This document shows positions 1 through 8,593 of a stretch of DNA of 64,000 nt, piece after piece. The position numbers and the translations under genes are program-made. Position 1 is the stretch's first letter, and every line of letters begins with the position of its first letter. The DNA comes from Rhodanobacter denitrificans (lineage in GTDB: Bacteria; Pseudomonadota; Gammaproteobacteria; Xanthomonadales; Rhodanobacteraceae), in NCBI GenBank assembly GCA_003241385.1, contig QFPO01000006.1, positions 62,001-126,000 on the forward strand, given 5' to 3'. A model generated the notes under the pieces. That model had not been told where the DNA came from. It made no database searches and worked only from the letters and a program-made list of their open reading frames with translations.

Positions 1-201
1 GGTCGAGCGCGGCGCGTCGAGCAGGTCGCACACGCCGCCGGCCGCGCGCAGCCACGTGCGTGCGACCTCGACCGCGTTGCGGCCGGCGTGTCCCGAGCCG
101 AGGAAGACCGCGAGCAGTTCGGCGTCGGACAGCTGCGGCGCGCCGCGTTCGAGCAGTTTCTCGCGCGGGCGTTCCTCGCCGGGCAGTTCGATGATGCGCA
201 C
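1..201 (-). CDS. radC: RadC family protein, N-terminal part (cut by window edge)
   Basis: Only the first 67 codons are present; the gene runs off the left edge. The translation contains ERPREKLLERGA and LSDAELLAVFLGSG, which are typical of the N-terminal segment of RadC (UPF0758) proteins. The JAB/MPN-type metal-binding core expected further on lies outside the window. The start is a GTG at 201 with GGAG five bases upstream. It diverges from coaBC across about 117 bp. The cellular role of RadC is unsettled in the family, so only family membership is claimed. Confidence 0.85.
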   Translation of the reverse strand, partial: MRIIELPGEERPREKLLERGAPQLSDAELLAVFLGSGHAGRNAVEVARTWLRAAGGVCDLLDAPRST

Positions 202-318
202 GGGTGCTCCTGCTGGCCGTTTGTTCGCACTGTAGCGCGCGGGTCCGGAGCCGACCGCCGTCGGAGCGGCCGATTTTGAGTAAGCTAGGCGCCGGCAATC
301 CGGTCGGATTTTTCGTAG

Positions 319-1524
319 ATGGCAACTGCGAGCTTGGCGTCCGTGCGCGTGCTGCTCGGCGTGTCCGGCGGCATCGCCGCCTACAAGGCGGCCTACCTCG
401 TGCGGCGCCTCGTCGAGGCCGGTGCCGAGGTGCAGGTCGTGCTGACCGAGAACGCCGCCCGCTTCGTCACCGCGCTGACGTTCCAGGCGCTGTCCGGGCG
501 CACCGTGCGCACCGGTCTGTGGGACGAGGCGGCCGAGGCCGCGATGGGTCACATCGAGCTGGCGCGCTGGGCCGATCGCATCGTGATCGCACCCGCTTCG
601 GCCGATCTGATCGCGCGGCTCGCGCACGGACATGCCGACGATCTGCTGAGCACGCTGTGCCTGGCCAGCGCGGCACCGGTCGCGATCGCGCCGGCGATGA
701 ACCAGCAGATGTGGGCGCAGCCGGCCACGCAGGCCAACGTCTCGCTGCTGCGCGGCCGCGGCGTGCGGATCATCGGGCCGGGCGTCGGCGACCAGGCCTG
801 CGGCGACGTCGGCGCGGGCCGCATGGCCGAGCCGGAGGATATCGTCGCGGCACTGGCCGCTGACGGGCGGCGCGGCGACCTGCTGCGCGGCAAGCGCGTG
901 CTGGTCGACGCCGGCCCCACCCACGAGCCGATCGATCCGGTGCGTTTCATCGGCAACCGCAGCTCGGGCCGGATGGGATTCGCGGTCGCGGCCGCGGCCG
1001 CGGCGCAGGGCGCCGAGGTCACCCTCGTCGCCGGTCCGGTCTCGCTGCCGACGCCGGCCGGCGTGCGCCGCATCGACGTGCGCAGCGCCGCCCAGATGCA
1101 CACGGCCGTGCTGGCCGAGGCGCCGAATGCCGACATCTTCATCGCGACCGCCGCCGTGGCCGACTACCGTCCCGAAAGCGTCTCGCCGTCCAAGCTCAAG
1201 AAGACCGGCGAGGCGATCGCGCTGAAGCTGGTCCAGAACGCGGACATCCTCGCCGACGTCGCGGCGCTGCCGGAGCGGCCGTTCGTGGTCGGTTTCGCCG
1301 CCGAGACCGACCACGTCGAGGCCTATGCGCGGGCCAAGCTCGAGCGCAAGAAGCTCGACCTGATCGCCGCCAACCTCGTCGCCGAGAACGTCGGTTTCGA
1401 ATGCGCCGAGAACGCGCTGCTGCTGCTCTGGGACGGCGGTCGCGAGGAGCTCACGCGCGCCGGCAAGGACGTGCTGGCCGGCCAGTTGATCGAACGCATC
1501 GCCGAGCGCTACCGCGCCCGCTGA
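319..1524 (+). CDS. coaBC: bifunctional phosphopantothenoylcysteine decarboxylase / phosphopantothenate-cysteine ligase
   Basis: This is the cytoplasmic two-domain enzyme of coenzyme A synthesis. CoaB joins 4'-phosphopantothenate to cysteine using CTP, and CoaC decarboxylates the product with FMN. The N-terminal CoaC flavoprotein domain (about residues 10-185) shows GVSGGIAAYKAA, the substrate-clamp motif PAMNQQMW and the active-site cysteine in ACGDVGAGRM. The CoaB domain follows with GPTHEPIDPVRFIGNRSSG and the lysine-rich loop KLKKTGEAIALKL. The length of 401 aa is normal. The gene diverges from radC; its 3' neighbour is on the other strand, so it appears monocistronic. Confidence 0.97.
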   Translation: MATASLASVRVLLGVSGGIAAYKAAYLVRRLVEAGAEVQVVLTENAARFVTALTFQALSGRTVRTGLWDEAAEAAMGHIELARWADRIVIAPASADLIARLAHGHADDLLSTLCLASAAPVAIAPAMNQQMWAQPATQANVSLLRGRGVRIIGPGVGDQACGDVGAGRMAEPEDIVAALAADGRRGDLLRGKRVLVDAGPTHEPIDPVRFIGNRSSGRMGFAVAAAAAAQGAEVTLVAGPVSLPTPAGVRRIDVRSAAQMHTAVLAEAPNADIFIATAAVADYRPESVSPSKLKKTGEAIALKLVQNADILADVAALPERPFVVGFAAETDHVEAYARAKLERKKLDLIAANLVAENVGFECAENALLLLWDGGREELTRAGKDVLAGQLIERIAERYRAR

Positions 1525-1590
1525 GCGCGCGGATCACGGCGAGACGGTCCTGCGAGGCCGGCATCGCCGCGTCCGTGTGGCCGCCGTCGA

Positions 1591-2295
1591 TCAGCGCGGC
1601 ATACGCCAGATCAGATTCAGCGTGTAGGCGTCGGCGTGATCGAAGCGGCCGTTGCCGCCCTCGGTCAGCGCGAAGCGGTTGCCGATGCGGAACCAGCGGT
1701 CCCAGTCCAGGCGCATGCTCCACTGCGGGTCGATGTTCCAGGCCAGACCGAGGCCGGCGACCGGCCGCGTCTTGTCCTCGTCGTCGGCCTCGAAGCGGTG
1801 CGGCGTGTCGGTGGCCGTGATGCCGCGCTCGGAGTACTCCAGACGCGAGAACACCAGGCCGGCGCGCAGCGATGCAGAAAAGTCGGTGCCGAGCGGAATC
1901 TCGCCGACGGCGACCGCGCTGACGCCGTGCAGCTTGTACTTGCCCTGGATCGTCGCGCTGCCGGTCGTCAGCGGCACGATCGAGTTCAGTACGAAGTCGC
2001 TGTGCGCGTCGCCGAACGTCGTGTAGGCCAGTTCGCCGCTGAACCACGGCGTGAAGCGGTAGCCGGCGGTCAGCTTGAACGCGCTGCCGCTCTTGTCGCT
2101 GAGCTTGGCCGACTCGACCGCGTAGGTCGCGTTGCCGGCATAGGCGTCGAAGATCTGATGACGCAGATCGTCGGCGTACTCGCTCGAGCCGGCGCCGATG
2201 CCGAAATACGCGCCCGGCGCTTGCGCCTGCACGGTGGCGCTGCCGGCCAGGGCGAGCGCAAGGCAGGCGAGGGTGGGGGCGATGCGATGGTTCAT
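1591..2295 (-). CDS. outer-membrane beta-barrel protein (OmpA-like/OmpW-like small porin)
   Basis: The 234-aa protein has a signal peptide (MNHRIAPTLACLALALAGS, cleavage likely after VQAQA). The mature part alternates polar and aromatic residues, starts AYFGIGAGSSEYADD and ends LNLIWRMPR. Phrases such as FKLTAGYRFTPWFSGELAY and GLGLAWNIDPQWSMRLDWD are typical of eight-stranded outer-membrane barrels. Start 2295 is supported by AGGAG six bases upstream; the open frame extends further upstream into noncoding sequence without a ribosome site. It lies 76 bp downstream of uvrD on the same strand and may be read through from it. The ligand or role is not visible from sequence. Confidence 0.85.
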   Translation of the reverse strand: MNHRIAPTLACLALALAGSATVQAQAPGAYFGIGAGSSEYADDLRHQIFDAYAGNATYAVESAKLSDKSGSAFKLTAGYRFTPWFSGELAYTTFGDAHSDFVLNSIVPLTTGSATIQGKYKLHGVSAVAVGEIPLGTDFSASLRAGLVFSRLEYSERGITATDTPHRFEADDEDKTRPVAGLGLAWNIDPQWSMRLDWDRWFRIGNRFALTEGGNGRFDHADAYTLNLIWRMPR

Positions 2296-2371
2296 GTCGT
2301 CTCCTTGGCAAGGCGCACGGCTGCGCCCAGGTGCGCATGGTAAGCACTGAGCGACGAAGCGCCAGTGCGGT

Positions 2372-4615
2372 TCAGCCGACCGGCGCCAGTTTCGCGTAGG
2401 CGAGCACCAGCCACTTCTGTCCGCTGGTCTCGAAGTTGACCTGCACGCGCACGTGCTGGCCGGAGCCCTCGAAATCGACGACGACGCCCTCGCCGAATGT
2501 CTCGTGGCGGACGCGCTGGCCGAGCGAGAAGCCGGCGGTCTGCGGCTCGGCGGCCGCGGCGGCCGGCCGGTGACCGGCGTAGATCGGTCGGCTGATCTGT
2601 ACGCGCGGGCGCACCTCGTGCAGCAGCTCGCGCGGTATCTCGCCGAGGAAGCGCGACGGACGCGCATAGGTCTCCATGCCGTGCAGGCGGCGCGATTCGG
2701 CATAGGTCAGCACGAGGCGCTCGCGCGCACGCGTGATGCCGACGTAGGCCAGCCGGCGCTCCTCGGCCAGGCGGCCGGCCTCCTCGACCGACTTCTGGCT
2801 CGGGAACAGCCCGTCCTCCAGACCGACCAGGAAGACCAGCGGAAACTCCAGGCCTTTCGCCGAGTGCAGCGTCATCAGCTGCACGCAGGCCTGCCAGGAC
2901 TCGCCCTGGCCCTCGCCGGCTTCGAGCGCGGCATGCGACAGGAACGCGCCGAGCCGCGACAGCCCGGCTTCGAGGTCCTCGGGCGTCGGTTCGAAGCGGT
3001 CGGCCACGTTGACCAGTTCGTCGAGGTTCTCGACGCGCGACTCGGCGCTGCCGCGCGAATCGGATTCGTAGAATGCGCGCAGCCCGCTCTGGGCCAGCAC
3101 GTGTTCGACCTGCTCGTGCAGCGGCAGAGGCTCGTCCGCCGGGCGCTGCATTGCGGCGTCGTCGGCGAGGGCGGCCGGCTCGTCGGCGGCCGGCGTCAGG
3201 CACTGCCGTGCCAGCGTCCCGATCAGGTCGAGGAAGGCGCGCAGCGCGTTGCGCGCGCGTCCGGCCAGCTCGCCGCCGGCCAGCTCGTTCAGCGCGGCCT
3301 CCCACAGCGAGGCGTCGTCGTTGCGCGCGCGGCGGCGCAGCACCTCGAGTGTACGGTCGCCGATGCCGCGCGGCGGCGTGTTGACGACGCGCTCGAACGC
3401 GGCGTCGTCGTGGCGGTTCGCGATCAGGCGCAGATACGCCAGCGCGTCGCGGATCTCGGCGCGCTCGAAGTAGCGCAGTCCGCCGTAGACGCGATACGCG
3501 ATCGCGTGCTGGATCAGCTGCTCCTCGAAATTGCGCGACTGCGCATTGGACCGGTACAGCACGGCGACGTCGGACGCGGCGCCGCCGCCGTCCAGATGCT
3601 CGCGGATGCGGTCGACGACGTAGCGTGCCTCGTCCTGCTCGTTGTACGCAGCGTAGACCTCGATCGGCGCGCCGGCGGGGCCGGCGGTCCACAGCTGCTT
3701 GCCGAGCCGGTCGTGGTTGTTGGCGATCACCGCGTTGGCGGCGCCGAGAATCGTCGAGGTGGAGCGGTAGTTCTGTTCGAGCCGGATCGTCGCGGCATCG
3801 GCGAAGTCGCGCAGGAAGTGCTGCACGTTCTCGACGCGCGCGCCGCGCCAGCCGTAGATCGCCTGGTCGTCGTCGCCGACGACGAACACTTCGGCGCTGT
3901 CGCCGGCCAGTACGCGGATCCAGGCGTACTGCAGCGTATTGGTGTCCTGGAACTCGTCGATCAGCAGGTGGCGCCAGCGCTCGCGGTAGTGCGCGAGCAG
4001 GGCTTCGTCGTTGAGCCACAGTTCGTGCGCGCGCAGCAGCAGTTCGGCGAAGTCGACCAGGCCGCCGCGCCGGCACGCGTCCTCGTAGGCGCGATAGATC
4101 GACACCAGGGTCTGCGCGAGCGGATTGCCGTCGGCCTGGATCGCGTCGGGGCGGCGGCCCTCGTCCTTGGCGCCGTTGATGAACCAGGCCGCCTGCCGCG
4201 GCGGAAAGCGGGCCTCGTCCAGACCCAGGCCCTGGATCGTGCGCTTGATCAGACGCTGCTGATCATCGCCGTCGAGGATCTGGAACGTCTCGGGCAGACC
4301 GGCCTCACGCCAGTGCCGGCGCAGCAGGCGATGCGCGATGCCGTGGAACGTGCCGATCGTCAGGCCGCGCGTGCCGGCGCCGACCAGCGCTTCGGTGCGC
4401 GCGCGCATCTCGCCGGCCGCCTTGTTCGTGAACGTCACCGCCAGGATCGACCACGGCGATACACGCTCGACCTCGAGCAGCCAGCCGATCCGATGCGTCA
4501 GCACGCGCGTCTTGCCGGAACCGGCACCGGCCAGGACCAGGCAGTGGCGTGCCGGCGTGCTGACGGCTTCGCGCTGCGCCGGATTCAGCGCGTCGAGCAG
4601 GTGAGAGACATCCAT
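2372..4615 (-). CDS. uvrD: DNA helicase II, UvrD
   Basis: ATP-dependent 3'-5' SF1 helicase of nucleotide-excision and mismatch repair. It has Walker A (AGAGSGKT), motif Ia (AVTFTNKAAGEM), Walker B (LLIDEFQDTN), motif III (VGDDDQAIYGWRGA), motif IV (EQNYRST) and motif VI (VGITRARERL). The stretch YGGLRYFERAEIRDALAYL is characteristic of UvrD rather than Rep. The C-terminal tail FSLGQRVRHETFGEGVV is the Tudor-like domain of UvrD. At 747 aa it is close to the family length of about 720. The start at MDVSHLLDALNP matches family N-termini; 30 further open codons upstream look noncoding. Confidence 0.95.
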   Translation of the reverse strand: MDVSHLLDALNPAQREAVSTPARHCLVLAGAGSGKTRVLTHRIGWLLEVERVSPWSILAVTFTNKAAGEMRARTEALVGAGTRGLTIGTFHGIAHRLLRRHWREAGLPETFQILDGDDQQRLIKRTIQGLGLDEARFPPRQAAWFINGAKDEGRRPDAIQADGNPLAQTLVSIYRAYEDACRRGGLVDFAELLLRAHELWLNDEALLAHYRERWRHLLIDEFQDTNTLQYAWIRVLAGDSAEVFVVGDDDQAIYGWRGARVENVQHFLRDFADAATIRLEQNYRSTSTILGAANAVIANNHDRLGKQLWTAGPAGAPIEVYAAYNEQDEARYVVDRIREHLDGGGAASDVAVLYRSNAQSRNFEEQLIQHAIAYRVYGGLRYFERAEIRDALAYLRLIANRHDDAAFERVVNTPPRGIGDRTLEVLRRRARNDDASLWEAALNELAGGELAGRARNALRAFLDLIGTLARQCLTPAADEPAALADDAAMQRPADEPLPLHEQVEHVLAQSGLRAFYESDSRGSAESRVENLDELVNVADRFEPTPEDLEAGLSRLGAFLSHAALEAGEGQGESWQACVQLMTLHSAKGLEFPLVFLVGLEDGLFPSQKSVEEAGRLAEERRLAYVGITRARERLVLTYAESRRLHGMETYARPSRFLGEIPRELLHEVRPRVQISRPIYAGHRPAAAAAEPQTAGFSLGQRVRHETFGEGVVVDFEGSGQHVRVQVNFETSGQKWLVLAYAKLAPVG

Positions 4616-4793
4616 CCGTCGGGTCTGGCTGAGTGTCGCGACGCGGGGTTGTGTCCGCGTCTCGATCGAGGCGCGCAAGCGGGCTCGCGCGGGTTCTCCG
4701 GGCATCCGTCGCGGATCGCGCCTGTGGGCTGCCGCTCGGGGAGCGGCGAGGAGGACACGGCAGGCAGGACCGCTCGCCGAATGCGCGGCGGCA

Positions 4794-4865
4794 TGCCGGG
4801 TGAGGGATTTGAACCCCCGACCTTCGGTTTACAAAACCGCTGCACTACCGCTGTGCTAACCCGGC
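4794..4865 (-). tRNA. tRNA-Thr (anticodon TGT)
   Basis: The minus strand folds as a cloverleaf. The acceptor stem is GCCGGGT/ACCCGGC with discriminator A, followed by TGC, so the CCA end is not encoded. The D arm is AGCACAGCGGTAGTGC. The anticodon loop TTTGTAA has TGT at positions 34-36, which reads ACA. The T loop is GGGTTCAAATCC. The 5' ten bases overlap the end of the upstream LuxR-type gene on the same strand (see findings). Confidence 0.95.
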
Positions 4866-5629
4866 GCAAGGGGCCGATTGTACCCCGGATGCTCGCCCGT
4901 CGTTAACGAATCGGACTCGGGCAGCAGACCGAGCGCGGTCGCGCGCGCGACCGCATGATGCCGGCTGAACACGCCGAGCTTGTGCGAGGCGTTCTCGAGG
5001 TGGAACACGACCGTGCGCTCGGCGATGCCGAGCAGACGGCCGATCTCCCAGCCGGTCTTGCCGAGCGAGGTCCAGTGCAGGCATTCGACCTCGCGCACGG
5101 TCAGATGGACCTGCTCGACGCGCGACCTCTGCGCCGCGTAGCGATGGCCGGCCTCGTGCACGTAGGTCGCCAGCAGCTGCACCTGTGGCAGCCGGTTGAC
5201 GACGTCGCGGCGCTTGAGCGGATGGTAGGTCGCGAGGATCACCACGCCCCAGCGGCAGCCGAGGCCGTGCACCGGAACGCCGATCGCGGCCTCCAGGCCG
5301 AACGAGGCGGCCTCGGCGAACAGACGGCAGGTCTTCTCCTGCGCATCGTGTGCGGCCGCCTCGGGCGTCCAGACCAGCGGCGTGGTGTGCTCGCGGCAAT
5401 GGGCCATCACCGGATCGTCGTTGCGGCACAGCAGCAGCAGATGATCGGAGATGCCGCTGCGCGGCTCCTCGCTCAGGAAGTACGGTGTGCCGGTCGAGTG
5501 GGCGGGGCTGACCGTGTAGGTCCAGCATTCGAATCCGACGGCGAGCGCGCAACGGCTGACCTGCCGCTGCAGCTTCTTTTCGGTATCGCAGTCCAGCAGC
5601 CGTACGAACCGATCCAGGTGTCTGACCAT
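4856..5629 (-). CDS. LuxR-family regulator with autoinducer-binding domain (LuxR solo candidate)
   Basis: The 257-aa protein has an N-terminal autoinducer-binding domain (about residues 20-165). The conserved signature residues are visible in CWTYTVSP (W, Y), DPVMAHC (D-P), PLVWTPEA (W) and IGVPVHGLGCRWGVV (G). The C-terminal LuxR helix-turn-helix (about 178-240) contains LTVREVECLHW, GKTGWEIGRLLGI and TVVFHLENASHKLGV, which carry the usual E, L and G invariants. Such proteins bind acyl-homoserine lactones or related signals and then DNA. No luxI-type synthase occurs in the window, so a solo receptor is likely. Its TAG stop lies within the tRNA-Thr gene. The ribosome site is weak. Confidence 0.88.
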   Translation of the reverse strand: MVRHLDRFVRLLDCDTEKKLQRQVSRCALAVGFECWTYTVSPAHSTGTPYFLSEEPRSGISDHLLLLCRNDDPVMAHCREHTTPLVWTPEAAAHDAQEKTCRLFAEAASFGLEAAIGVPVHGLGCRWGVVILATYHPLKRRDVVNRLPQVQLLATYVHEAGHRYAAQRSRVEQVHLTVREVECLHWTSLGKTGWEIGRLLGIAERTVVFHLENASHKLGVFSRHHAVARATALGLLPESDSLTTGEHPGYNRPLAPG

Positions 5630-5783
5630 GACGTGCTATCCATCCATCGGGACCGATGCGCCTGTGGCCGCCTTCTCGCGCTTCCCGACCGCGTTCGCGA
5701 CTTCCGGCGCAGGCACGATGCGGATCGCAATGCCACAATAGTCCTCGTTCTTCCTTGCTTAGCACGTGATGTGCCAGGGTTCT

Positions 5784-7622
5784 ATGTCAATACGTGATTT
5801 CATCCTCGTTTCGATGCTGCTGGCGCCGACGTATGCGCTGGCCGGCGATCCGCATAGCTATGCCAATACCGATGCCGTGCGCGTGCGTGCGGCGGCGCTC
5901 GATCTGAAAGTCGATTTCTCCGATCGGCGGCTGGCCGGCAACGTGCGCCTGGATCTGGATTGGAAGAAGCCCGACCAGCATTCGCTCGTGCTCGACACGC
6001 GCGATCTGGACATCGAGCGCGTCGTCGCGATCGATGCGGCCGGCAAGGAGAAGACCGCGCGCTTCCGGCTCGACGCGCGCGATCCGATCTTCGGCTCGGC
6101 GCTGCGCATCGACCTGCCCGAGGCCGCGCCGGCGGTGCGCATCCACTACCGCACCGCACCGACCGCTTCGGGCCTGCAGTGGATGACGCCCGAGCAGACG
6201 GCCGGCAAGAAGCGCGCGTTCATGTACTCGCAGTCGCAGGCGATCCACGCGCGCAGCTGGGTGCCGCTGCAGGACACGCCGTCGGTGCGCTTCACCTACA
6301 CCGCGCAGATCGCCGCGCCGAAGGGCTACCGCGTGCTGATGAGCGCCGACAACGACGCCGCGCATCCGCTGAACGGCGAGTTCGGCTTCGCGATGAAGCA
6401 GCCGATTCCCTCGTATCTGCTCGCGATCGCCGTCGGCGATCTGGCCGTGCGCCAGACCGGCCGGCGCACCGCGGTCTATGCCGAGGCCTCGGTGGTCGAG
6501 GGCGCGGCCAAGGAGTTCGAGGACACCGAGTCGATGATCGAGGCGGCCGAGAAGCTCTACGGCCCGTACCGCTGGGAGCGCTACGACATCCTGGTGCTGC
6601 CGGCGAGCTTTCCGTTCGGCGGCATGGAGAATCCGCGCATCACCTTCGCGACGCCGACCGTGATCGCCGGCGACAAGAGCCTGGTCGGCCTGATCGCGCA
6701 TGAACTGGCCCACTCGTGGTCGGGCAATCTCGTCACCAACGCCAACTGGCAGCACATGTGGCTCAACGAGGGCTTCACGACCTACGTCGAGAACCGCATC
6801 GTCGAGGCCGTCTACGGCAAGGACGAGGCCGTCATGCAGTTGGTCGTCGACGACGGCGAGGTGCGCGAGGAAATGGCCGAGATGTCCGACAACGAACAGC
6901 TCCTGGTCCCCGATCTGAGGGGCGTCGATCCCGACGAGGGGCTGTCCGGCGTGCCGTACAACAAGGGCCGCTGGTTCCTGCGCTTCCTCGAGTTGCGCTA
7001 TGGACGCGAAACCTTCGATCCGTTCCTGCGTGGCTACTTCGACCACTTCGCATTCCAGAGCATCGACACGGACCAGTTCCTGGCCTACTACGAGGAGCAT
7101 CTGGCCAAGCCGCACCCGGGCAAGGTCAGCCGCGCCGAGATCGACGCCTGGCTGCACAAGCCGGGCATTCCGGCCGACGCGCCGGTGTCGCATTCGCCGC
7201 GCTTCGACGCCGTGGACAAGGCGCGCAGCGAATGGCTGGCCGGCCAGCGCAAGGCCGACGCGCTCGGTGCCGATGGCTGGGTCACCTACGAGTGGCTGCA
7301 CTTCCTGAACGGCCTGCCGACCACGCTCCCCGTCGAATCCCTGCAAGCGCTGGATACCGCGTGGAAGCTGACCGGTACCGGCAATGCCGAGGTGGCGTTC
7401 CGCTGGTACGCGCTGACGATCCGCAGCGGCTACGTCCAGGCGCGGCCGGCGATCGCCGCGTTCGTCGAGCGGATCGGCCGGCGCAAGCTGGTGCTGCCGC
7501 TGTACGAGGCGCTCGCCAAGACGGCCGACGGCAAGGCGTTCGCGCGCCAGGTGTATGCCAAGGCCAAGCCCGGTTACCACCCGCTGACGCAAGGCAGCGT
7601 CGAGCGCGTGCTCGCCGACTGA
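5784..7622 (+). CDS. M1 family zinc metallo-aminopeptidase (LTA4H/aminopeptidase B-like), exported
   Basis: The zinc-binding motif HELAHSW followed by NEGFTTYVE about 18 residues later (residues 306-330) and the exopeptidase motif GGMENP place this in peptidase family M1. GGMENPRITFATPTVIAG and a C-terminal helical repeat domain (about 470-612) resemble leukotriene-A4-hydrolase/aminopeptidase-B members. The start at 5784 gives a signal peptide (IRDFILVSMLLAPTYALAG) and has AGGG a few bases upstream. A start at 5766 would add six residues. Expected role: trimming N-terminal residues of peptides in the periplasm. It diverges from the LuxR-type gene and ends before a bidirectional terminator. 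Confidence 0.92.
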   Translation: MSIRDFILVSMLLAPTYALAGDPHSYANTDAVRVRAAALDLKVDFSDRRLAGNVRLDLDWKKPDQHSLVLDTRDLDIERVVAIDAAGKEKTARFRLDARDPIFGSALRIDLPEAAPAVRIHYRTAPTASGLQWMTPEQTAGKKRAFMYSQSQAIHARSWVPLQDTPSVRFTYTAQIAAPKGYRVLMSADNDAAHPLNGEFGFAMKQPIPSYLLAIAVGDLAVRQTGRRTAVYAEASVVEGAAKEFEDTESMIEAAEKLYGPYRWERYDILVLPASFPFGGMENPRITFATPTVIAGDKSLVGLIAHELAHSWSGNLVTNANWQHMWLNEGFTTYVENRIVEAVYGKDEAVMQLVVDDGEVREEMAEMSDNEQLLVPDLRGVDPDEGLSGVPYNKGRWFLRFLELRYGRETFDPFLRGYFDHFAFQSIDTDQFLAYYEEHLAKPHPGKVSRAEIDAWLHKPGIPADAPVSHSPRFDAVDKARSEWLAGQRKADALGADGWVTYEWLHFLNGLPTTLPVESLQALDTAWKLTGTGNAEVAFRWYALTIRSGYVQARPAIAAFVERIGRRKLVLPLYEALAKTADGKAFARQVYAKAKPGYHPLTQGSVERVLAD

Positions 7623-7678
7623 ATGTCGGTGAGGGGCGGTGAGGGTCCGTGATTAACCGTGGGTGTCAGTAAACGACA

Positions 7679-7704
7679 AAGGGCGCGACCGAAGTCGCGC
7701 CCTT
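7679..7704. terminator. bidirectional rho-independent terminator
   Basis: AAGGGCGCGAC and its reverse complement flank a four-base loop, giving an 11-bp stem. Read on the minus strand the loop is TTCG and the stem is followed by TTTGTCGTTT, so it best serves the lipoprotein gene from the right. It also lies 57 bp after the M1 peptidase stop. Confidence 0.85.
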
Positions 7705-7750
7705 CGTAGAAAGCCATCGCGATGCGTTCAGGAACGCATCGCGGCCGTCT

Positions 7751-8224
7751 TCACTGCACCTGGAACGACTGCGAGCCGGCCTGCTTGCCGTCGATCGACA
7801 CGGCGACCTGATAGCTGCCGGCCGGCCAGCCGTCCGGCTTGCTGATCTGGAACGTCGTCACGGCCGCGCCGGTCGGCGCGATCGCCTTGCTGTCCTCGTT
7901 GACGACCTGGCCGTCCTGATAGGTCCACTTCGCGGCGATCGTCGCGCTCGGCGCCGAGCCGGAGGTGCTGACCGCGGCGTAGATCGTATCGGTCGGCGCG
8001 AACGTGGTCTTGGCTTCGGTGACCTTCATGTCGGCACCGACCGCACTGCCGAGATCGATCGACACGAGCAGCAGGCCGGCCGGTGCCGGCGGCGGCGTGG
8101 TCGGTGCCGGCGTGGTCGCCGGAGCCGGTGCCGGCGCGGCTTGTTCCTTCTTGCCGCAGGCGGTCAGCGCCAGCGCGCCGCCGAGGGCCAGAGCGAGAGA
8201 AGCGGTTGTGCGATTGACGATCAT
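7751..8224 (-). CDS. predicted lipoprotein with proline/alanine-rich linker, unknown function
   Basis: The 157-aa protein begins with a lipoprotein signal peptide ending in the lipobox LTAC (Cys 23), followed by GKKEQ. A low-complexity linker rich in Ala, Pro and Thr (about residues 28-48) leads to a roughly 105-residue domain predicted to be beta-rich (KVTEAKTTFAPTDTIYAAV, WPAGSYQVAVSIDGKQAGS). That pattern resembles an immunoglobulin-like sandwich, but I do not recognise a named family. It is 22 bp downstream of the LysM-protein gene and may share its transcript, ending at the hairpin 7679-7704. Confidence 0.75.
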   Translation of the reverse strand: MIVNRTTASLALALGGALALTACGKKEQAAPAPAPATTPAPTTPPPAPAGLLLVSIDLGSAVGADMKVTEAKTTFAPTDTIYAAVSTSGSAPSATIAAKWTYQDGQVVNEDSKAIAPTGAAVTTFQISKPDGWPAGSYQVAVSIDGKQAGSQSFQVQ

Positions 8225-8246
8225 GGAATGCTCCTAAGGGCGATGG

Positions 8247-8567
8247 TCAGGACTTGTCGGCGTCTTCGGGAATGGTCAGCACCTGACCGGGTTTGATCAG
8301 ATCGGGATTGGAAAGCTGATCGCGATTGGCCTCGAAGATCGCCTTCCATCGATTCGCATTGCCGTAGAACGTCTTGGCGATCTTCGACAAGGTATCGCCC
8401 TTGACGACCGTGTAGCTGCGCTTCTCGACCGGAGCATCCGGTGCAGTCGAAGCGACGCCGCCCTGGACGTTGCTGAAGTCGGCCTTGGCCGGTGCATCCG
8501 CGGCGGTCGAGCTGACCGCGCTGTTGACGTTGGAAAAATCCGGTTTCTTCGGTTCGTTGGTCATCAT
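8247..8567 (-). CDS. LysM-domain protein with N-terminal 20-residue tandem repeat
   Basis: The 106-aa protein has a C-terminal LysM domain (about residues 50-102: YTVVKGDTLSKIAKTFYGN, IFEANRD, IKPGQVLTIP) like that of E. coli Kbp/YgaU and peptidoglycan-binding proteins. No signal peptide is seen, which favours a cytoplasmic Kbp-like role, but the BON domain of Kbp is missing. The N-terminal part is two copies of a 20-residue unit (DFSNVNSAVSSTAADAP and DFSNVQGGVASTAPDAP). Two consecutive ATGs at 8567 and 8564 can start it. The ribosome site lies in a hairpin (8568-8593). Confidence 0.85.
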   Translation of the reverse strand: MMTNEPKKPDFSNVNSAVSSTAADAPAKADFSNVQGGVASTAPDAPVEKRSYTVVKGDTLSKIAKTFYGNANRWKAIFEANRDQLSNPDLIKPGQVLTIPEDADKS

Positions 8568-8593
8568 GGCTCCCTCTCGCCTGTGCGAGGGCC
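8568..8593 (-). promoter_or_regulatory. hairpin covering the ribosome site of the LysM gene
   Basis: On the minus strand GGCCCTCGC pairs with GCGAGAGG plus an outer GCC, around an ACAG loop. The Shine-Dalgarno GAGGGAG of the LysM gene lies in the 3' arm, directly before the start codon. Such a fold would block ribosome access until melted or displaced. This is inferred from base pairing only. Confidence 0.45.
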
